Shown in pieces: positions 34,853-43,646 of a stretch of 64,000 bases of DNA. A program made the translations under genes and the position numbers. Positions within the stretch are counted from its first letter, which is position 1. Each line of letters opens with the position of its first letter. This DNA comes from Aureivirga marina. Its GTDB lineage: Bacteria; Bacteroidota; Bacteroidia; Flavobacteriales; Flavobacteriaceae. The DNA lies in NCBI RefSeq assembly GCF_015767265.1, contig NZ_JADPIB010000002.1, positions 62,001-126,000 of the forward strand, given 5' to 3'. The notes under the pieces are model-generated. The model saw only the letters and a program-made list of their open reading frames with translations, searched no databases and had not been told where the DNA came from.

Positions 34853-36318
34853 CTTTTATATTTAAGAATTATCAAATCATCTTCCACATGTACCACAGAA
34901 TAATCATCTGTTTCTTTTAAATCTGATTCTTGAACATCAAAAGCTTTTTTAAACTCATTGTCTAAAATAATGTATTCATAATCACGATCCATCGTGTTTT
35001 CAATTAATTCTTTAAAATTATATTTTGGCATTCCTTTTACTTCTCTGAAAAAAGAAAATTGATTAATGTTTGCGATTTTTTCTTGTGTTTTAATCTGTTC
35101 AAAAATCAAATTACCATTAGATAAAACTTTATTTCCAGATCCAATTATCGATTCTACTTTTTCTCCATAAGCTTCCCAATCTTTTGATTTATAAATATTC
35201 GAAACCGTTAATTGCACCATAAAACCAACGGAACTTACTAAACAAATTAACACAAAAATCGAGCTAAATTTCTGTTTCCATTTTACATCACTTTGCAAGA
35301 TTTTAAACGATTCTCCAAAAAGCAAAAGTAACATTGGATAGAAAAGTAAAATATACTTTGTTGTTTTTGTATAAGCATATAATCCGAACAAAATCATTGC
35401 TAAAAAAGTATATGTTAGCAAAAATGGATTTTGTTTTTTAAGTCTTTTAAAAGTTAAAATGATAAATAACGTTAATGGAACAGTGAAAACAAGCCAAAAT
35501 CCTTCAGAATAATATCTTTCATGTTCTCCAATTAACTTTGTGATTGGTGAATACCAATAAAAATTTGAATGCCCTAAAGAAGGATCATTAGAAAATTGGT
35601 TTAAGAAGTAAGGAATATCGGCATAAATTAAAATATCGGCAAAATAAAGAGAGAAAACTGCCGAAGAAATCAAACCGTAAATTACAGCTCGGATATATTC
35701 TTTTTTAAAGAAAAATAAATAAATCGTAGCAGCTCCAATATAAACAACTCCATTTAAATGCGTTAAAAATGCCAAACCAGCAAAAATTGCAGATAAAAGG
35801 AAAGGTAAGTTTTTCTTTGTATTGATAAATTTTTCAAGAAAGATAAATGATATAAATCCGATAGTCATTTGCATTATTTCAGGTCTAAAACTTGAAACAA
35901 ATTCCTGAAATTCATTTGTTAAAAACAATACACTTAAAGGCAATAAAATCATTGCATCATTCCATTTCACTTGATATTTCTTTTTAATATAATAAAAGAA
36001 AACACCAATAAATAAAAGAGAATATAGAAGACCATTTAAGTGTAAAGTAAACAAAGACCAACCGAAAATTTTCGTTACGAAATATCCGCTATAAATTAAA
36101 AGTTTATGAAAAACTGTTTGGTATTCATCGATCCCAATATTTCCAAATTCACCAATTAAATTTGAATGAACTTTTCCATCTTTTAAAAGCCAAAAAACTT
36201 GTTCTCCAATATAATCATCGTCTAAACGAGCATTTTGGTTAAAATTTATCAAAAGAAAAAATAGAATTCCGATGATTAGAAATACCTGTAAATATGTTTT
36301 TTTTAGCGGAGTAATCAT
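34849..36318 (-). CDS. Multi-spanning GT-C type glycosyltransferase
   Basis: 489 residues from the Met at 36318, chosen because it begins just after the UbiA stop; a longer frame from 36357 would overlap it. About ten to twelve membrane helices precede a soluble C-terminal domain (from about residue 385). After the first helix an acidic motif (ARLDDDYIGEQVFW) lies where GT-C enzymes (PMT/ArnT/arabinosyltransferase type) keep their catalytic acid. These enzymes use polyprenyl-phosphate sugars outside the inner membrane. Together with the neighbouring UbiA and HAD proteins it could transfer a pentose made by them. The exact donor and acceptor are unknown. Confidence 0.75.
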   Translation of the reverse strand: MITPLKKTYLQVFLIIGILFFLLINFNQNARLDDDYIGEQVFWLLKDGKVHSNLIGEFGNIGIDEYQTVFHKLLIYSGYFVTKIFGWSLFTLHLNGLLYSLLFIGVFFYYIKKKYQVKWNDAMILLPLSVLFLTNEFQEFVSSFRPEIMQMTIGFISFIFLEKFINTKKNLPFLLSAIFAGLAFLTHLNGVVYIGAATIYLFFFKKEYIRAVIYGLISSAVFSLYFADILIYADIPYFLNQFSNDPSLGHSNFYWYSPITKLIGEHERYYSEGFWLVFTVPLTLFIILTFKRLKKQNPFLLTYTFLAMILFGLYAYTKTTKYILLFYPMLLLLFGESFKILQSDVKWKQKFSSIFVLICLVSSVGFMVQLTVSNIYKSKDWEAYGEKVESIIGSGNKVLSNGNLIFEQIKTQEKIANINQFSFFREVKGMPKYNFKELIENTMDRDYEYIILDNEFKKAFDVQESDLKETDDYSVVHVEDDLIILKYKR

Positions 36319-36320
36319 TT

Positions 36321-37187
36321 TTAAAAATAAATTATATAACAGAAAAATAGAATCCAAAGAATTAAAGAACTTTGAATTACACCATCTTTATAAATCACTT
36401 TTGTTGGTGACTCTGTATTATTAAAAATTATAGTTTGTTGTAAATAGCGTAAGATTCCAAGTAACACAAAAAGTGCGGAAATAAAAATATAATCTGATTT
36501 GAATTGAGCGATTACATCATCCGAAGTTACATACATAATATAAGAGACGAATGTAATACTGCTCATCATTGTGATTAAAATATCAATAAAAGGTAAAGAA
36601 TATCCTTTTAATGCAGCTCTAGATTTGTCTCCAGAACTGTTGATTTCTCCTCGTCTTTTTGCTAAAGCTAAAATTAAAGAAAGGAAAAATGTTAGTAATA
36701 TTAACCATTTTGAAATTTCGATTCCAGTAGCAAAACCACCTGCAAAAACTCGCATTACAAATCCAGTTGCAATTACTAAAATATCGATGATTGCAATTTG
36801 TTTTAATTTAAAGCTATAAGCAATATTTAAAACAATATATCCTAAAATTATGTATTTTACTGTAGGAACAATTACAAATAAAAATAATGCTAAAATCGAA
36901 AGTAAAACTACTAGGATTATCTTTGCTTGTAATTTAGAAATAGTTCCACTTGCTAAAGGACGAAAACGCTTCTTTGGATGCATTTTATCCTTCTCAATAT
37001 CAACATAGTCATTTAGAATATATATACTACTAGAAGCAATACAAAAACTTAAAAATGCGTAAATTGAATTTAAATAAATCTCTTTTTCAAAAAAAGAGCC
37101 TGCAAAAAATGCAGGCATAAATATAAAAAGATTCTTTATCCACTGTTTTACGCGAATTAGCTTAATTATTTCAGTGAAAAATTTCAT
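36321..37187 (-). CDS. UbiA-family prenyltransferase, decaprenyl-phosphate phosphoribosyltransferase-like
   Basis: 288-residue membrane enzyme with about eight helices. The prenyl-phosphate motif NDYVD (N59, D60, D63) followed by KDKMHPKKRFRPLASG is that of the DPPR-synthase branch (Rv3806c-like) rather than of quinone or haem prenyltransferases. This branch joins phosphoribosyl pyrophosphate to a polyprenyl phosphate, the first step toward polyprenyl-phosphoryl pentoses. The RVKQWIKNLFIF start is also characteristic. Downstream are a GT-C enzyme and an HAD phosphatase. The two oxidoreductases that epimerise ribose to arabinose (DprE1/DprE2) are not in the window. The branch assignment is good; the end product is unknown. 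Confidence 0.85.
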   Translation of the reverse strand: MKFFTEIIKLIRVKQWIKNLFIFMPAFFAGSFFEKEIYLNSIYAFLSFCIASSSIYILNDYVDIEKDKMHPKKRFRPLASGTISKLQAKIILVVLLSILALFLFVIVPTVKYIILGYIVLNIAYSFKLKQIAIIDILVIATGFVMRVFAGGFATGIEISKWLILLTFFLSLILALAKRRGEINSSGDKSRAALKGYSLPFIDILITMMSSITFVSYIMYVTSDDVIAQFKSDYIFISALFVLLGILRYLQQTIIFNNTESPTKVIYKDGVIQSSLILWILFFCYIIYF

Positions 37188-37194
37188 TTTTTTA

Positions 37195-37635
37195 TTAATT
37201 TTCTTCAGAGGCTGTTTCTTCTGTTTCTACTTCTTCTTCCTCATTATTAATAGAAGAAAAATCTAAACCTGCTGATACTAAAAGATTATACCATTGAATT
37301 ACCTTACGAATATTTGATACATAAACTCTTTCTTCATCATATTCTGGTAAAACTTCACGGAATAAAGTTACGATTTCTTTTTCATCTGCTTTGTGACTTA
37401 CTGTTGATTTCCCATCAAACTTCTCCGCCAAATCTTTAAAGATATTTCTTAAAGGTATCTCTTCAGTATAAGAATATATTGCGATATCGTTTAATGCACT
37501 TACGTTGTGAGCAGCATTAATAGGGAAACGTTTTTTATCTACGATATTTCCTACGATAAAACCTCCTTTTGATTGCGCAATAATTTCGTATAATCCAGGT
37601 TTACCTGCAATTGAAATAATTTTTTCTAAAGTCAT
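37195..37635 (-). CDS. DUF5606 domain protein
   Basis: 146-residue cytoplasmic protein of the DUF5606 family, conserved in Bacteroidota. The start MTLEKIISIAGKPGLYEI and the IVDKKRFPIN segment are its signature. The C-terminus is a run of Glu and Ser. It lies 12 nt after the def stop on the same strand, so it is probably co-transcribed with peptide deformylase, as I recall in related genomes. No function is known; the N-terminal half could be a small beta-barrel. Confidence 0.85.
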   Translation of the reverse strand: MTLEKIISIAGKPGLYEIIAQSKGGFIVGNIVDKKRFPINAAHNVSALNDIAIYSYTEEIPLRNIFKDLAEKFDGKSTVSHKADEKEIVTLFREVLPEYDEERVYVSNIRKVIQWYNLLVSAGLDFSSINNEEEEVETEETASEEN

Positions 37636-37647
37636 ATTTTTAATATT

Positions 37648-38235
37648 TTATTTTCTTTTTAATTTCGGAAAACGCATTCTATATTCAGGCGTAATTTTTC
37701 CTTTTGCTATATTTTCAAGTTTTTTCTTGATAAGTCTTTTCTTTAATGAAGTAAGGTGATCTGTAAATAAAATTCCATCGATATGATCATACTCATGTTG
37801 GAAAACTCTTGCAGCTAATCCTGTTAACTTTTCTGTATGTTTTTCGAAATTCTCATCATAATATTCTACAACAATTGATTCTTTTCTAAACACATCCTCA
37901 CGCACATTAGGAATACTCAAACAACCTTCACTAAAAGCCCATTCTTCTCCTGTTTCTTCTAAAATTCTTGCGTTAATAAATACTTTATTATAATTTGCCA
38001 GAAAAGCTCTTTCTCCTTCTTCTAAATCCTCATCTTCTGCAAAAGGTCTTGCATCTACAAGAAAAAGACGAATTGAAAGACCTATTTGAGGAGCTGCTAA
38101 ACCTACACCATGCGCATTTGCCATTGTTTCACGCATATTTTCGATAAGTTTCTCTAAGTTTGGATAGTTTTCGTCAATATCAACTCCTACTTTTTTCAAT
38201 ACGGGATCACCGTATGCTACAATTGGTAAAATCAT
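37648..38235 (-). CDS. def: Peptide deformylase
   Basis: 195-residue metalloenzyme that removes the formyl group from nascent proteins. All three motifs are present: GVGLAAPQIG (44-53), EGCLSIP with metal ligand C105, and QHEYDH with H147, E148 and H151. Length and motifs match class I deformylases with a Bacteroidota-type acidic insert (FAEDEDLEEGE). It is followed by the DUF5606 gene and preceded by its own -7 box, 33 nt upstream. Confidence 0.96.
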   Translation of the reverse strand: MILPIVAYGDPVLKKVGVDIDENYPNLEKLIENMRETMANAHGVGLAAPQIGLSIRLFLVDARPFAEDEDLEEGERAFLANYNKVFINARILEETGEEWAFSEGCLSIPNVREDVFRKESIVVEYYDENFEKHTEKLTGLAARVFQHEYDHIDGILFTDHLTSLKKRLIKKKLENIAKGKITPEYRMRFPKLKRK

Positions 38236-38267
38236 TTTCTTTTGTTTACTTCAAGGCTGCAAAAATA

Positions 38268-38275
38268 CAAAGTTA
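38268..38275 (-). promoter_or_regulatory. -7 box TAACTTTG for def
   Basis: Exact TAnnTTTG on the minus strand, 33 nt before the def ATG. A possible -33 TTTG sits at 38299-38302 with a long 23-nt spacing. Confidence 0.6.
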
Positions 38276-38328
38276 AGCCGATTTTTCAACTTTAAGGACA
38301 AAGTTTTTCTAAATCAACTAGGTAGTAA

Positions 38329-38739
38329 TTATAAATTATGAAGATAATCTTGTAGAATAATTGTTGCACTAATTTCATCTATAAGTGCTTTATTTCTACG
38401 TTGTTTTTTTCCCAAACCACTATCAATCATCGTTTGAAATGCCATTTTTGAAGTAAATCTTTCATCTACCCTTTTTAACGGAATTTTAGGAAAAGTTTTC
38501 TGAAATTTCTCTGCAAATTCATTAATTAAAACTGCACTTTCACTTGCTGTATTATCCATTTGTTTTGGATCTCCTAAAACTACTTCTTCTACATTTTCCT
38601 TTGCAAAATAATCCATTAAAAAAGAGAACAATTCCTTGGTATCTACTGTTGTCAAACCAGATGCAATAATTTTCATTTCATCTGTTACAGCAATTCCCGT
38701 ACGTTTCATTCCATAATCTAAAGCTAAAATTCTTCCCAT
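38329..38739 (-). CDS. ruvX: Holliday junction resolvase-like protein RuvX
   Basis: 136-residue RuvX/YqgF family nuclease with an RNase H-like fold. It has LALDYGMKRTGIAVTD with D8, the middle VVLGDPKQMD, and DERFTS near residue 92. The family is linked to 16S rRNA 5'-end maturation and possibly to junction resolution. It is a single gene between def and the divergent dapD. The exact -7 box is 23 nt upstream of the start. Confidence 0.93.
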   Translation of the reverse strand: MGRILALDYGMKRTGIAVTDEMKIIASGLTTVDTKELFSFLMDYFAKENVEEVVLGDPKQMDNTASESAVLINEFAEKFQKTFPKIPLKRVDERFTSKMAFQTMIDSGLGKKQRRNKALIDEISATIILQDYLHNL

Positions 38740-38761
38740 ATTTCCTGTTTTCTCTATTTTG

Positions 38762-38769
38762 CAAAGATA
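38762..38769 (-). promoter_or_regulatory. -7 box TATCTTTG for ruvX
   Basis: Exact box on the minus strand, 23 nt before the ruvX ATG. The same octamer occurs on the plus strand 40 bp away for dapD, so divergent promoters share this gap. Confidence 0.65.
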
Positions 38770-38808
38770 ACTAGATTTTAGAAACCTTCTTAAACTTTGC
38801 TTTTTTTA

Positions 38809-38816
38809 TATCTTTG
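38809..38816 (+). promoter_or_regulatory. -7 box TATCTTTG for dapD
   Basis: Exact box ending 18 nt before the ATG at 38835. It also rules out the longer dapD reading frame, whose first ATG lies inside the box. Confidence 0.65.
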
Positions 38817-38834
38817 CTTCAAATTTTAAAATTA

Positions 38835-39650
38835 ATGGAAAACTTACAAAACATTATTGAAAACGCTTGGGAAAACAGAGAATTATTAAGTAATTCTGAA
38901 ACTCAAGATGCAATCAGAAAAGTTATTGATTTATTAGATAGTGGTGAACTAAGAGTAGCAGAACCAAAAGGAGATGATTGGCAAGTAAATGAATGGGTAA
39001 AAAAAGCCGTAGTTCTTTATTTCCCAATTCAAAAAATGGAAACTTTAGAAGCTGGAATATTCGAATACCACGATAAAATTCCATTAAAGAAAAATCATAA
39101 AGAAAGAGGAATCCGTGTAGTTCCTAATGCTGTTGCAAGACATGGAGCTTATATTTCTTCTGGTACTATTTTAATGCCAAGTTATGTAAATATCGGTGCA
39201 TATGTGGAAGAAGGAACAATGGTTGATACATGGGCAACTGTAGGAAGTTGTGCACAAATTGGTAAAAACGTTCACTTAAGTGGTGGTGTCGGAATTGGTG
39301 GCGTTTTAGAACCTTTACAAGCTGCTCCTGTAATTATTGAAGATGATGCGTTTATCGGTTCTAGATGTATTGTAGTTGAAGGTGTTCGTGTAGGAAAAGA
39401 AGCTGTTCTTGGAGCAAATGTTGTATTAACTGCAAGTACAAAAATTATTGATGTAACTGGAGAAGAGCCTGTGGAAATGAAAGGATTTGTTCCTGCAAGA
39501 AGTGTTGTAATTCCAGGAAGTTATACTAAAAAATTCCCTGCTGGAGAATATAATGTACCTTGTGCTTTAATTATTGGAACTCGTAAAGAGTCTACAAATA
39601 AAAAAACATCGCTAAATGATGCTCTTCGTGAGTATGATGTAGCTGTATAA
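38835..39650 (+). CDS. dapD: Tetrahydrodipicolinate N-succinyltransferase
   Basis: 271-residue left-handed beta-helix enzyme of the lysine/diaminopimelate pathway, using succinyl-CoA. The start at 38835 (MENLQNIIENAW) is chosen because the -7 box at 38809-38816 overlaps the earlier ATG. Hexapeptide repeats run through residues 115-240 (GAYISSGTILMP, VGSCAQIGKNVHLSGGVGIG). Conserved motifs such as VRVVPNA-like IRVVPNAVARHGA and FIGSRCIVVEGV are present. It is monocistronic or nearly so; a long hairpin follows. Confidence 0.96.
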   Translation: MENLQNIIENAWENRELLSNSETQDAIRKVIDLLDSGELRVAEPKGDDWQVNEWVKKAVVLYFPIQKMETLEAGIFEYHDKIPLKKNHKERGIRVVPNAVARHGAYISSGTILMPSYVNIGAYVEEGTMVDTWATVGSCAQIGKNVHLSGGVGIGGVLEPLQAAPVIIEDDAFIGSRCIVVEGVRVGKEAVLGANVVLTASTKIIDVTGEEPVEMKGFVPARSVVIPGSYTKKFPAGEYNVPCALIIGTRKESTNKKTSLNDALREYDVAV

Positions 39651-39670
39651 AACTAATAACCAAAAAACTC

Positions 39671-39708
39671 AATTACTGGTTTGTTTCGTTTTAAGCAAAC
39701 CAGTAATT
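39671..39708 (+). terminator. Long hairpin after dapD
   Basis: Perfect 13-bp stem AATTACTGGTTTG / CAAACCAGTAATT with a 12-nt loop. There is no T run, so it may be a Rho-type stop, an mRNA-stability hairpin or an inefficient terminator. Confidence 0.6.
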
Positions 39709-39734
39709 AACTTAACCAAAGAAACCGACTCACA

Positions 39735-40610
39735 ATGAATTTAATGTTCTTAACTTTTGGAGATAATCTGAAAAATCATGCGCAAGCTTGCTTTTCTATT
39801 TTATCTTTCCTTTCCCAAGATGATGGAAATATCAACAATATTTACATCTTTACGGATAGACCTGATTTTTATAACTTTTTCGGGGATAAAGTAAAATGTA
39901 TCAATATTACCAAAGATATCTTAACAGAATGGGAAGGAAAATATCAATTTTTCTGGAGAGTAAAGATAAAAGCAGTACAACATTTGATCGAATTAAATCC
40001 GAATGATCATATTTTGTATTTAGACTCTGATACTTTTCAATATAAATCCATTTCAAATCTTAAAGAAATTTTAGATAACAATAATGGAATTATGCATAAA
40101 AAAGAAGGAGCACTTTCTGATTTAACTACAAAAACAGAAAAGTTGATGCTAAAGCAGATGAATAATAAAACATTTGCTGGAATTACAATTAATGGAAAAA
40201 GCGAAATGTGGAATGCAGGAACAATCGGTGTTCCAAAAGGAAAGAATAAAGAAATCATTGAAAAAGCATTGAATCTTTGTGATGAAATGTGTGCAGCTGA
40301 TGTAACTAGAAGATTGATTGAACAATTTTCTTTTTCTGTTGCAACAAAGGAAATTTGTGGTTTGACTTCTGCGGAAAATGAAATCGGACATTATTGGGGA
40401 AATAAACCAGAATGGAATGAAATGATTAGTGGATTTTTCACAAACGTAGTTTTAAGTAATCTTTCTTTTGAAGAAACTTTAACTCGTTTTAGAGAAATTC
40501 AGTTAACAGAAATTCCAATTATTAAACAACGAAAAAATACTCAAATAAGGCTAGAAAAATTACTTTCGAAAATCTTCAAATACAGAAATTTTGAAAAAAT
40601 TGAAGCTTAA
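39735..40610 (+). CDS. GT-A fold glycosyltransferase (nucleotide-sugar type)
   Basis: 291-residue putative glycosyltransferase. It opens with a Rossmann-like strand (LMFLTFGDN) and contains the DxD metal motif LYLDSDTF near residue 97, then WNAGTIGVP, as seen in GT8-like and related enzymes. No membrane segment is seen. It is the first gene of a plus-strand block with two GT4 and one GT2 enzymes that probably assemble a lipopolysaccharide core or surface glycan. Exact family and sugar are not assigned. Confidence 0.75.
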   Translation: MNLMFLTFGDNLKNHAQACFSILSFLSQDDGNINNIYIFTDRPDFYNFFGDKVKCINITKDILTEWEGKYQFFWRVKIKAVQHLIELNPNDHILYLDSDTFQYKSISNLKEILDNNNGIMHKKEGALSDLTTKTEKLMLKQMNNKTFAGITINGKSEMWNAGTIGVPKGKNKEIIEKALNLCDEMCAADVTRRLIEQFSFSVATKEICGLTSAENEIGHYWGNKPEWNEMISGFFTNVVLSNLSFEETLTRFREIQLTEIPIIKQRKNTQIRLEKLLSKIFKYRNFEKIEA

Positions 40611-40641
40611 TCGCTTCAATTATTAAAAAGATATTTTACAC

Positions 40642-41757
40642 ATGAAAATTGGCTTTGACGCAAAACGCATTTTTCACAATGCAACAGGATTAGGAAATTA
40701 TAGTAGAGATGCAATTCGAATACTGAGCGATTTCTATCCAGATAATCAATACGTTCTTTACAATCCTAAAGAAGGAAAAGTAAATCGTTTTAAACAAAAT
40801 CATAAAAACACAGAAGTTAAATTTCCTGATTCTACTCTTTGGAAAAAATTCTCTTCTATCTGGCGTCAAGGTCCGATTGTAAAGCAACTTTTAAATGATA
40901 ATATTGAGATTTTTCATGGTCTTTCAAATGAAATTCCAAAAGGATTGGAAAATACTTCCATTAAATCTGTTGTAACAATTCATGATTTAATTTTCATTCG
41001 ATATCCACATTTATATAAATATTTTGATCGAAAAATTCATTATAAAAAATTTAAATATGCTGCTGAAAACGCAGATATTGTCATTGCGATAAGCGAACAA
41101 ACGAAACAAGATATTATCACTTATTTCAAGATTCCTGAAGAAAAAATTGAAATTGTTTATCAAGGTTGTAGTAATGTTTTTAAAGAAGATTTTTCTAAAA
41201 ATGAAAAAGATGAAATTCGTAAAAAATACCATCTTCCAGAACAATTTATACTTTCTGTTGGAACTATTGAAGAACGAAAAAATTTACTTACAGTTGCAAA
41301 GGCTTTAAAAGGAACAAATATTCCTTTGGTTGTTGTTGGAAAACAAACCTCTTATTACGATAAAGTTGTTTCTTTTATTCAAGAAAATCAAATGCAAAAT
41401 CAAGTTATTTTCTTAAAAGATTTGACTTTAAAAACGATAGCAGGTTTGTATCAAATGGCTACAATTTTTGTGTATCCTAGTATTTTTGAAGGATTTGGAA
41501 TTCCTGTTATTGAAGCACTTTATAGCAAAACTCCAGTAATAACAAGTAATGTAAGTTGTCTTCCTGAAGCTGCTGGTCCTCATTCTATTTTAATTGATCC
41601 AACAAGTGAAATTCAGATGAAAGAAGCAATTTTAAGTTTATGGAATGATGAAGATAAAAGAAAAGAAATCGTAGAAAAAAGTCATGTTTTTGTACAAAAA
41701 TTCAACGACGAAGAAGTAGCGAAAAATTTGTTTAATGTATATCAAAAATTAAAATAA
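40642..41757 (+). CDS. Glycosyltransferase family 4
   Basis: 371-residue retaining glycosyltransferase with a GT-B fold. The N-terminal part has GFDAKRIFHNATGLGNYSR and a sugar-acceptor His loop (FHGLSNEIP, VTIHDLIF). The C-terminal domain has SVGTIEERKN and the EX7E motif in PSIFEGFGIPVIEAL. It follows the preceding glycosyltransferase by 31 nt and precedes the next by 4 nt, so it sits in an operon. Acceptor and sugar are unknown; mannosyl or rhamnosyl transfer is common in this branch. Confidence 0.9.
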   Translation: MKIGFDAKRIFHNATGLGNYSRDAIRILSDFYPDNQYVLYNPKEGKVNRFKQNHKNTEVKFPDSTLWKKFSSIWRQGPIVKQLLNDNIEIFHGLSNEIPKGLENTSIKSVVTIHDLIFIRYPHLYKYFDRKIHYKKFKYAAENADIVIAISEQTKQDIITYFKIPEEKIEIVYQGCSNVFKEDFSKNEKDEIRKKYHLPEQFILSVGTIEERKNLLTVAKALKGTNIPLVVVGKQTSYYDKVVSFIQENQMQNQVIFLKDLTLKTIAGLYQMATIFVYPSIFEGFGIPVIEALYSKTPVITSNVSCLPEAAGPHSILIDPTSEIQMKEAILSLWNDEDKRKEIVEKSHVFVQKFNDEEVAKNLFNVYQKLK

Positions 41758-41761
41758 AAAA

Positions 41762-42865
41762 ATGAAAACAATCTGTTTTTTTAATTCGACAAAAGCTTGG
41801 GGAGGTGGTGAAAAATGGCATTTTGATATTGCATTAGAATTACATAAAAATAATTTTCCTGTTCTTGTTGTTGTAAGAAATCAAAGTGCTTTACATCAAC
41901 GATTACAAAAAACTTCTGTTCCTGTAGAAACGATCAAAGTAGAGAATTTAAGTTATTTAAATCCTTTAAAAGTTTCAAATGCAGCAAAACTTTTTGAAAA
42001 GCATGAATTATCTGCAATTATTATGAATTCTTCGGAAGACATGAAATTTGCTGGATTAGCTGCAAAAAAAGCAGGAATTAAACATATAATTTATAGAAGA
42101 GGAAGTGCAATTCCAATTAAAAATACTTTTATCAATCGTTATTTTTTTGGAAATGTGTTGACTTCTATTTTAGCAAATTCACATGCTACAAAGAAAACAA
42201 TTGTTCAAAATAATGCGCATATGTTTCCTCTGGAGAAAATTACTGTAATTCCGAATGGAATTGAAACGAAAACTTTCTTAGAAACTCCTTTCAAACCCAT
42301 TTATTCAAAAACAGATTCTGATGAATTTGTCATAGGAAATTTAGGTCGATTGGTTTATCAAAAAAATCAATCTTTTTTAATTGATGTTGCAAAAGAATTA
42401 AAAAACCGCCAATTTAATTTTAAATTGGTTATTGGAGGAAGTGGAAAACTTTTAAAAGAACTTCAAGAAAAAACACAAAAATTAGATGTTGCTGATAAAG
42501 TAGTTTTTGCTGGTTTTATTAAAAATCCAAAAGACCTTTTCAGTTCAATTGACGTATTTATGCTTTCTTCTTTTTGGGAAGGATTTGGTTATGTAATTGC
42601 GGAATCTATGCTTTGTGAAAAACCTGTAGTTGCTTTTGATGTAAGTAGTAATCCTGAATTGGTAAAAGATTCTATAAATGGATATTTAACAAAAGAAAAT
42701 GATGTAAATGCTGTTTGTGATAAAATTATTTCTTTAAAAGAAAATCCAAAAACATATGAAGATTTCAGCAAAAATGGAAAACAAATGATTGTTGAAGAGT
42801 TTGATATTCGAATTACTGTAAATCGTGTAAAAGATTATTTAGTTTCACTTATAAACGAAAAATAA
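41762..42865 (+). CDS. Glycosyltransferase family 4
   Basis: 367-residue GT-B glycosyltransferase. The start has STKAWGGGEKWHFDIALEL, a glycine-rich acceptor-side loop. The C-terminal domain has IGNLGRLVYQKNQ and the EX7E motif in LSSFWEGFGYVIAESM. It resembles heptosyl or glucosyl transferases of lipopolysaccharide core synthesis more than capsule enzymes, but that is a weak inference. The stop and the next gene's start share a base (TAATG), indicating coupled translation. Confidence 0.9.
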   Translation: MKTICFFNSTKAWGGGEKWHFDIALELHKNNFPVLVVVRNQSALHQRLQKTSVPVETIKVENLSYLNPLKVSNAAKLFEKHELSAIIMNSSEDMKFAGLAAKKAGIKHIIYRRGSAIPIKNTFINRYFFGNVLTSILANSHATKKTIVQNNAHMFPLEKITVIPNGIETKTFLETPFKPIYSKTDSDEFVIGNLGRLVYQKNQSFLIDVAKELKNRQFNFKLVIGGSGKLLKELQEKTQKLDVADKVVFAGFIKNPKDLFSSIDVFMLSSFWEGFGYVIAESMLCEKPVVAFDVSSNPELVKDSINGYLTKENDVNAVCDKIISLKENPKTYEDFSKNGKQMIVEEFDIRITVNRVKDYLVSLINEK

Positions 42866-43629
42866 TGTCTCATAAATTATCCGTTCTTATTATTACTAAA
42901 AATGAAGAAGAACATATGAAACCTTTACTTTCATCTCTTAATTTCGCAGATGAAATTGTAGTTTTAGATTCATATAGTACAGATAAAACTACAGAAATTG
43001 CTGAAGAAATGGGAGCTAAAGTTTTGTTTCGAAAATTTGATTATCATGCTGCACAAAAAAATTGGGGATTAGAACAATTAGAAAATGATTGGGTTTTAAT
43101 TGTCGATGCAGATGAAAGAATACCAGAAAATTTAAAGTCAGAAATTAAATCTATTTTAAATCAAAATGAAATAAATGAAAAAGCATTTTGGATTAAAAGA
43201 ATTAATTATTTAATGGATTGTAAAGTTCAATATTCTGGTTGGCAAAATGATAAAGTGATTCGTCTTTTTGATAGAAATTTCTGTAAATACAATGACAAAT
43301 TAGTTCATGAAGAAATTGAAACAAGAGAAAACATTGGCGTTTTAAAACAAAAATTGGAACATTATACATATAAAGATTTTAAAACTTATTTCGATAAATT
43401 TCAAAAATATAGTACACAAAAAGCTCTGATTAAATTTAAAAAAGGAAAAAAAGCTGGATTATTTGAGCTTTTAATTAAACCTGGATTTAAGTTTTTCCAA
43501 AGATATATTTTAAAACTAGGAATTTTAGATGGAAAAATTGGTGTTGTTGTTTGTTCTATGGCTGCGTTTCATGATTTTTTAGTATACCTTAAAATGTGGC
43601 GAATGCAAAATGGTGAAAAGTTAGATTAA
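42865..43629 (+). CDS. Glycosyltransferase family 2 (WaaE/KdtX-like)
   Basis: 254-residue inverting GT-A enzyme. It has LSVLIITKNEEEHM, then DEIVVLDSYSTDKT, and the DxD in VDADERIPENL. The HAAQKNWGLEQ segment and the later GGWQND-like SGWQNDKVIRLF with HEEIE are typical of the WaaE/KdtX group, which adds glucose to the lipopolysaccharide inner core. An amphipathic C-terminal helix (FQRYILKLGILDG) may attach it to the membrane. Overlaps the previous gene by one base. Confidence 0.88.
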   Translation: MSHKLSVLIITKNEEEHMKPLLSSLNFADEIVVLDSYSTDKTTEIAEEMGAKVLFRKFDYHAAQKNWGLEQLENDWVLIVDADERIPENLKSEIKSILNQNEINEKAFWIKRINYLMDCKVQYSGWQNDKVIRLFDRNFCKYNDKLVHEEIETRENIGVLKQKLEHYTYKDFKTYFDKFQKYSTQKALIKFKKGKKAGLFELLIKPGFKFFQRYILKLGILDGKIGVVVCSMAAFHDFLVYLKMWRMQNGEKLD

Positions 43630-43646
43630 CAAAAACGGATGAAAAA

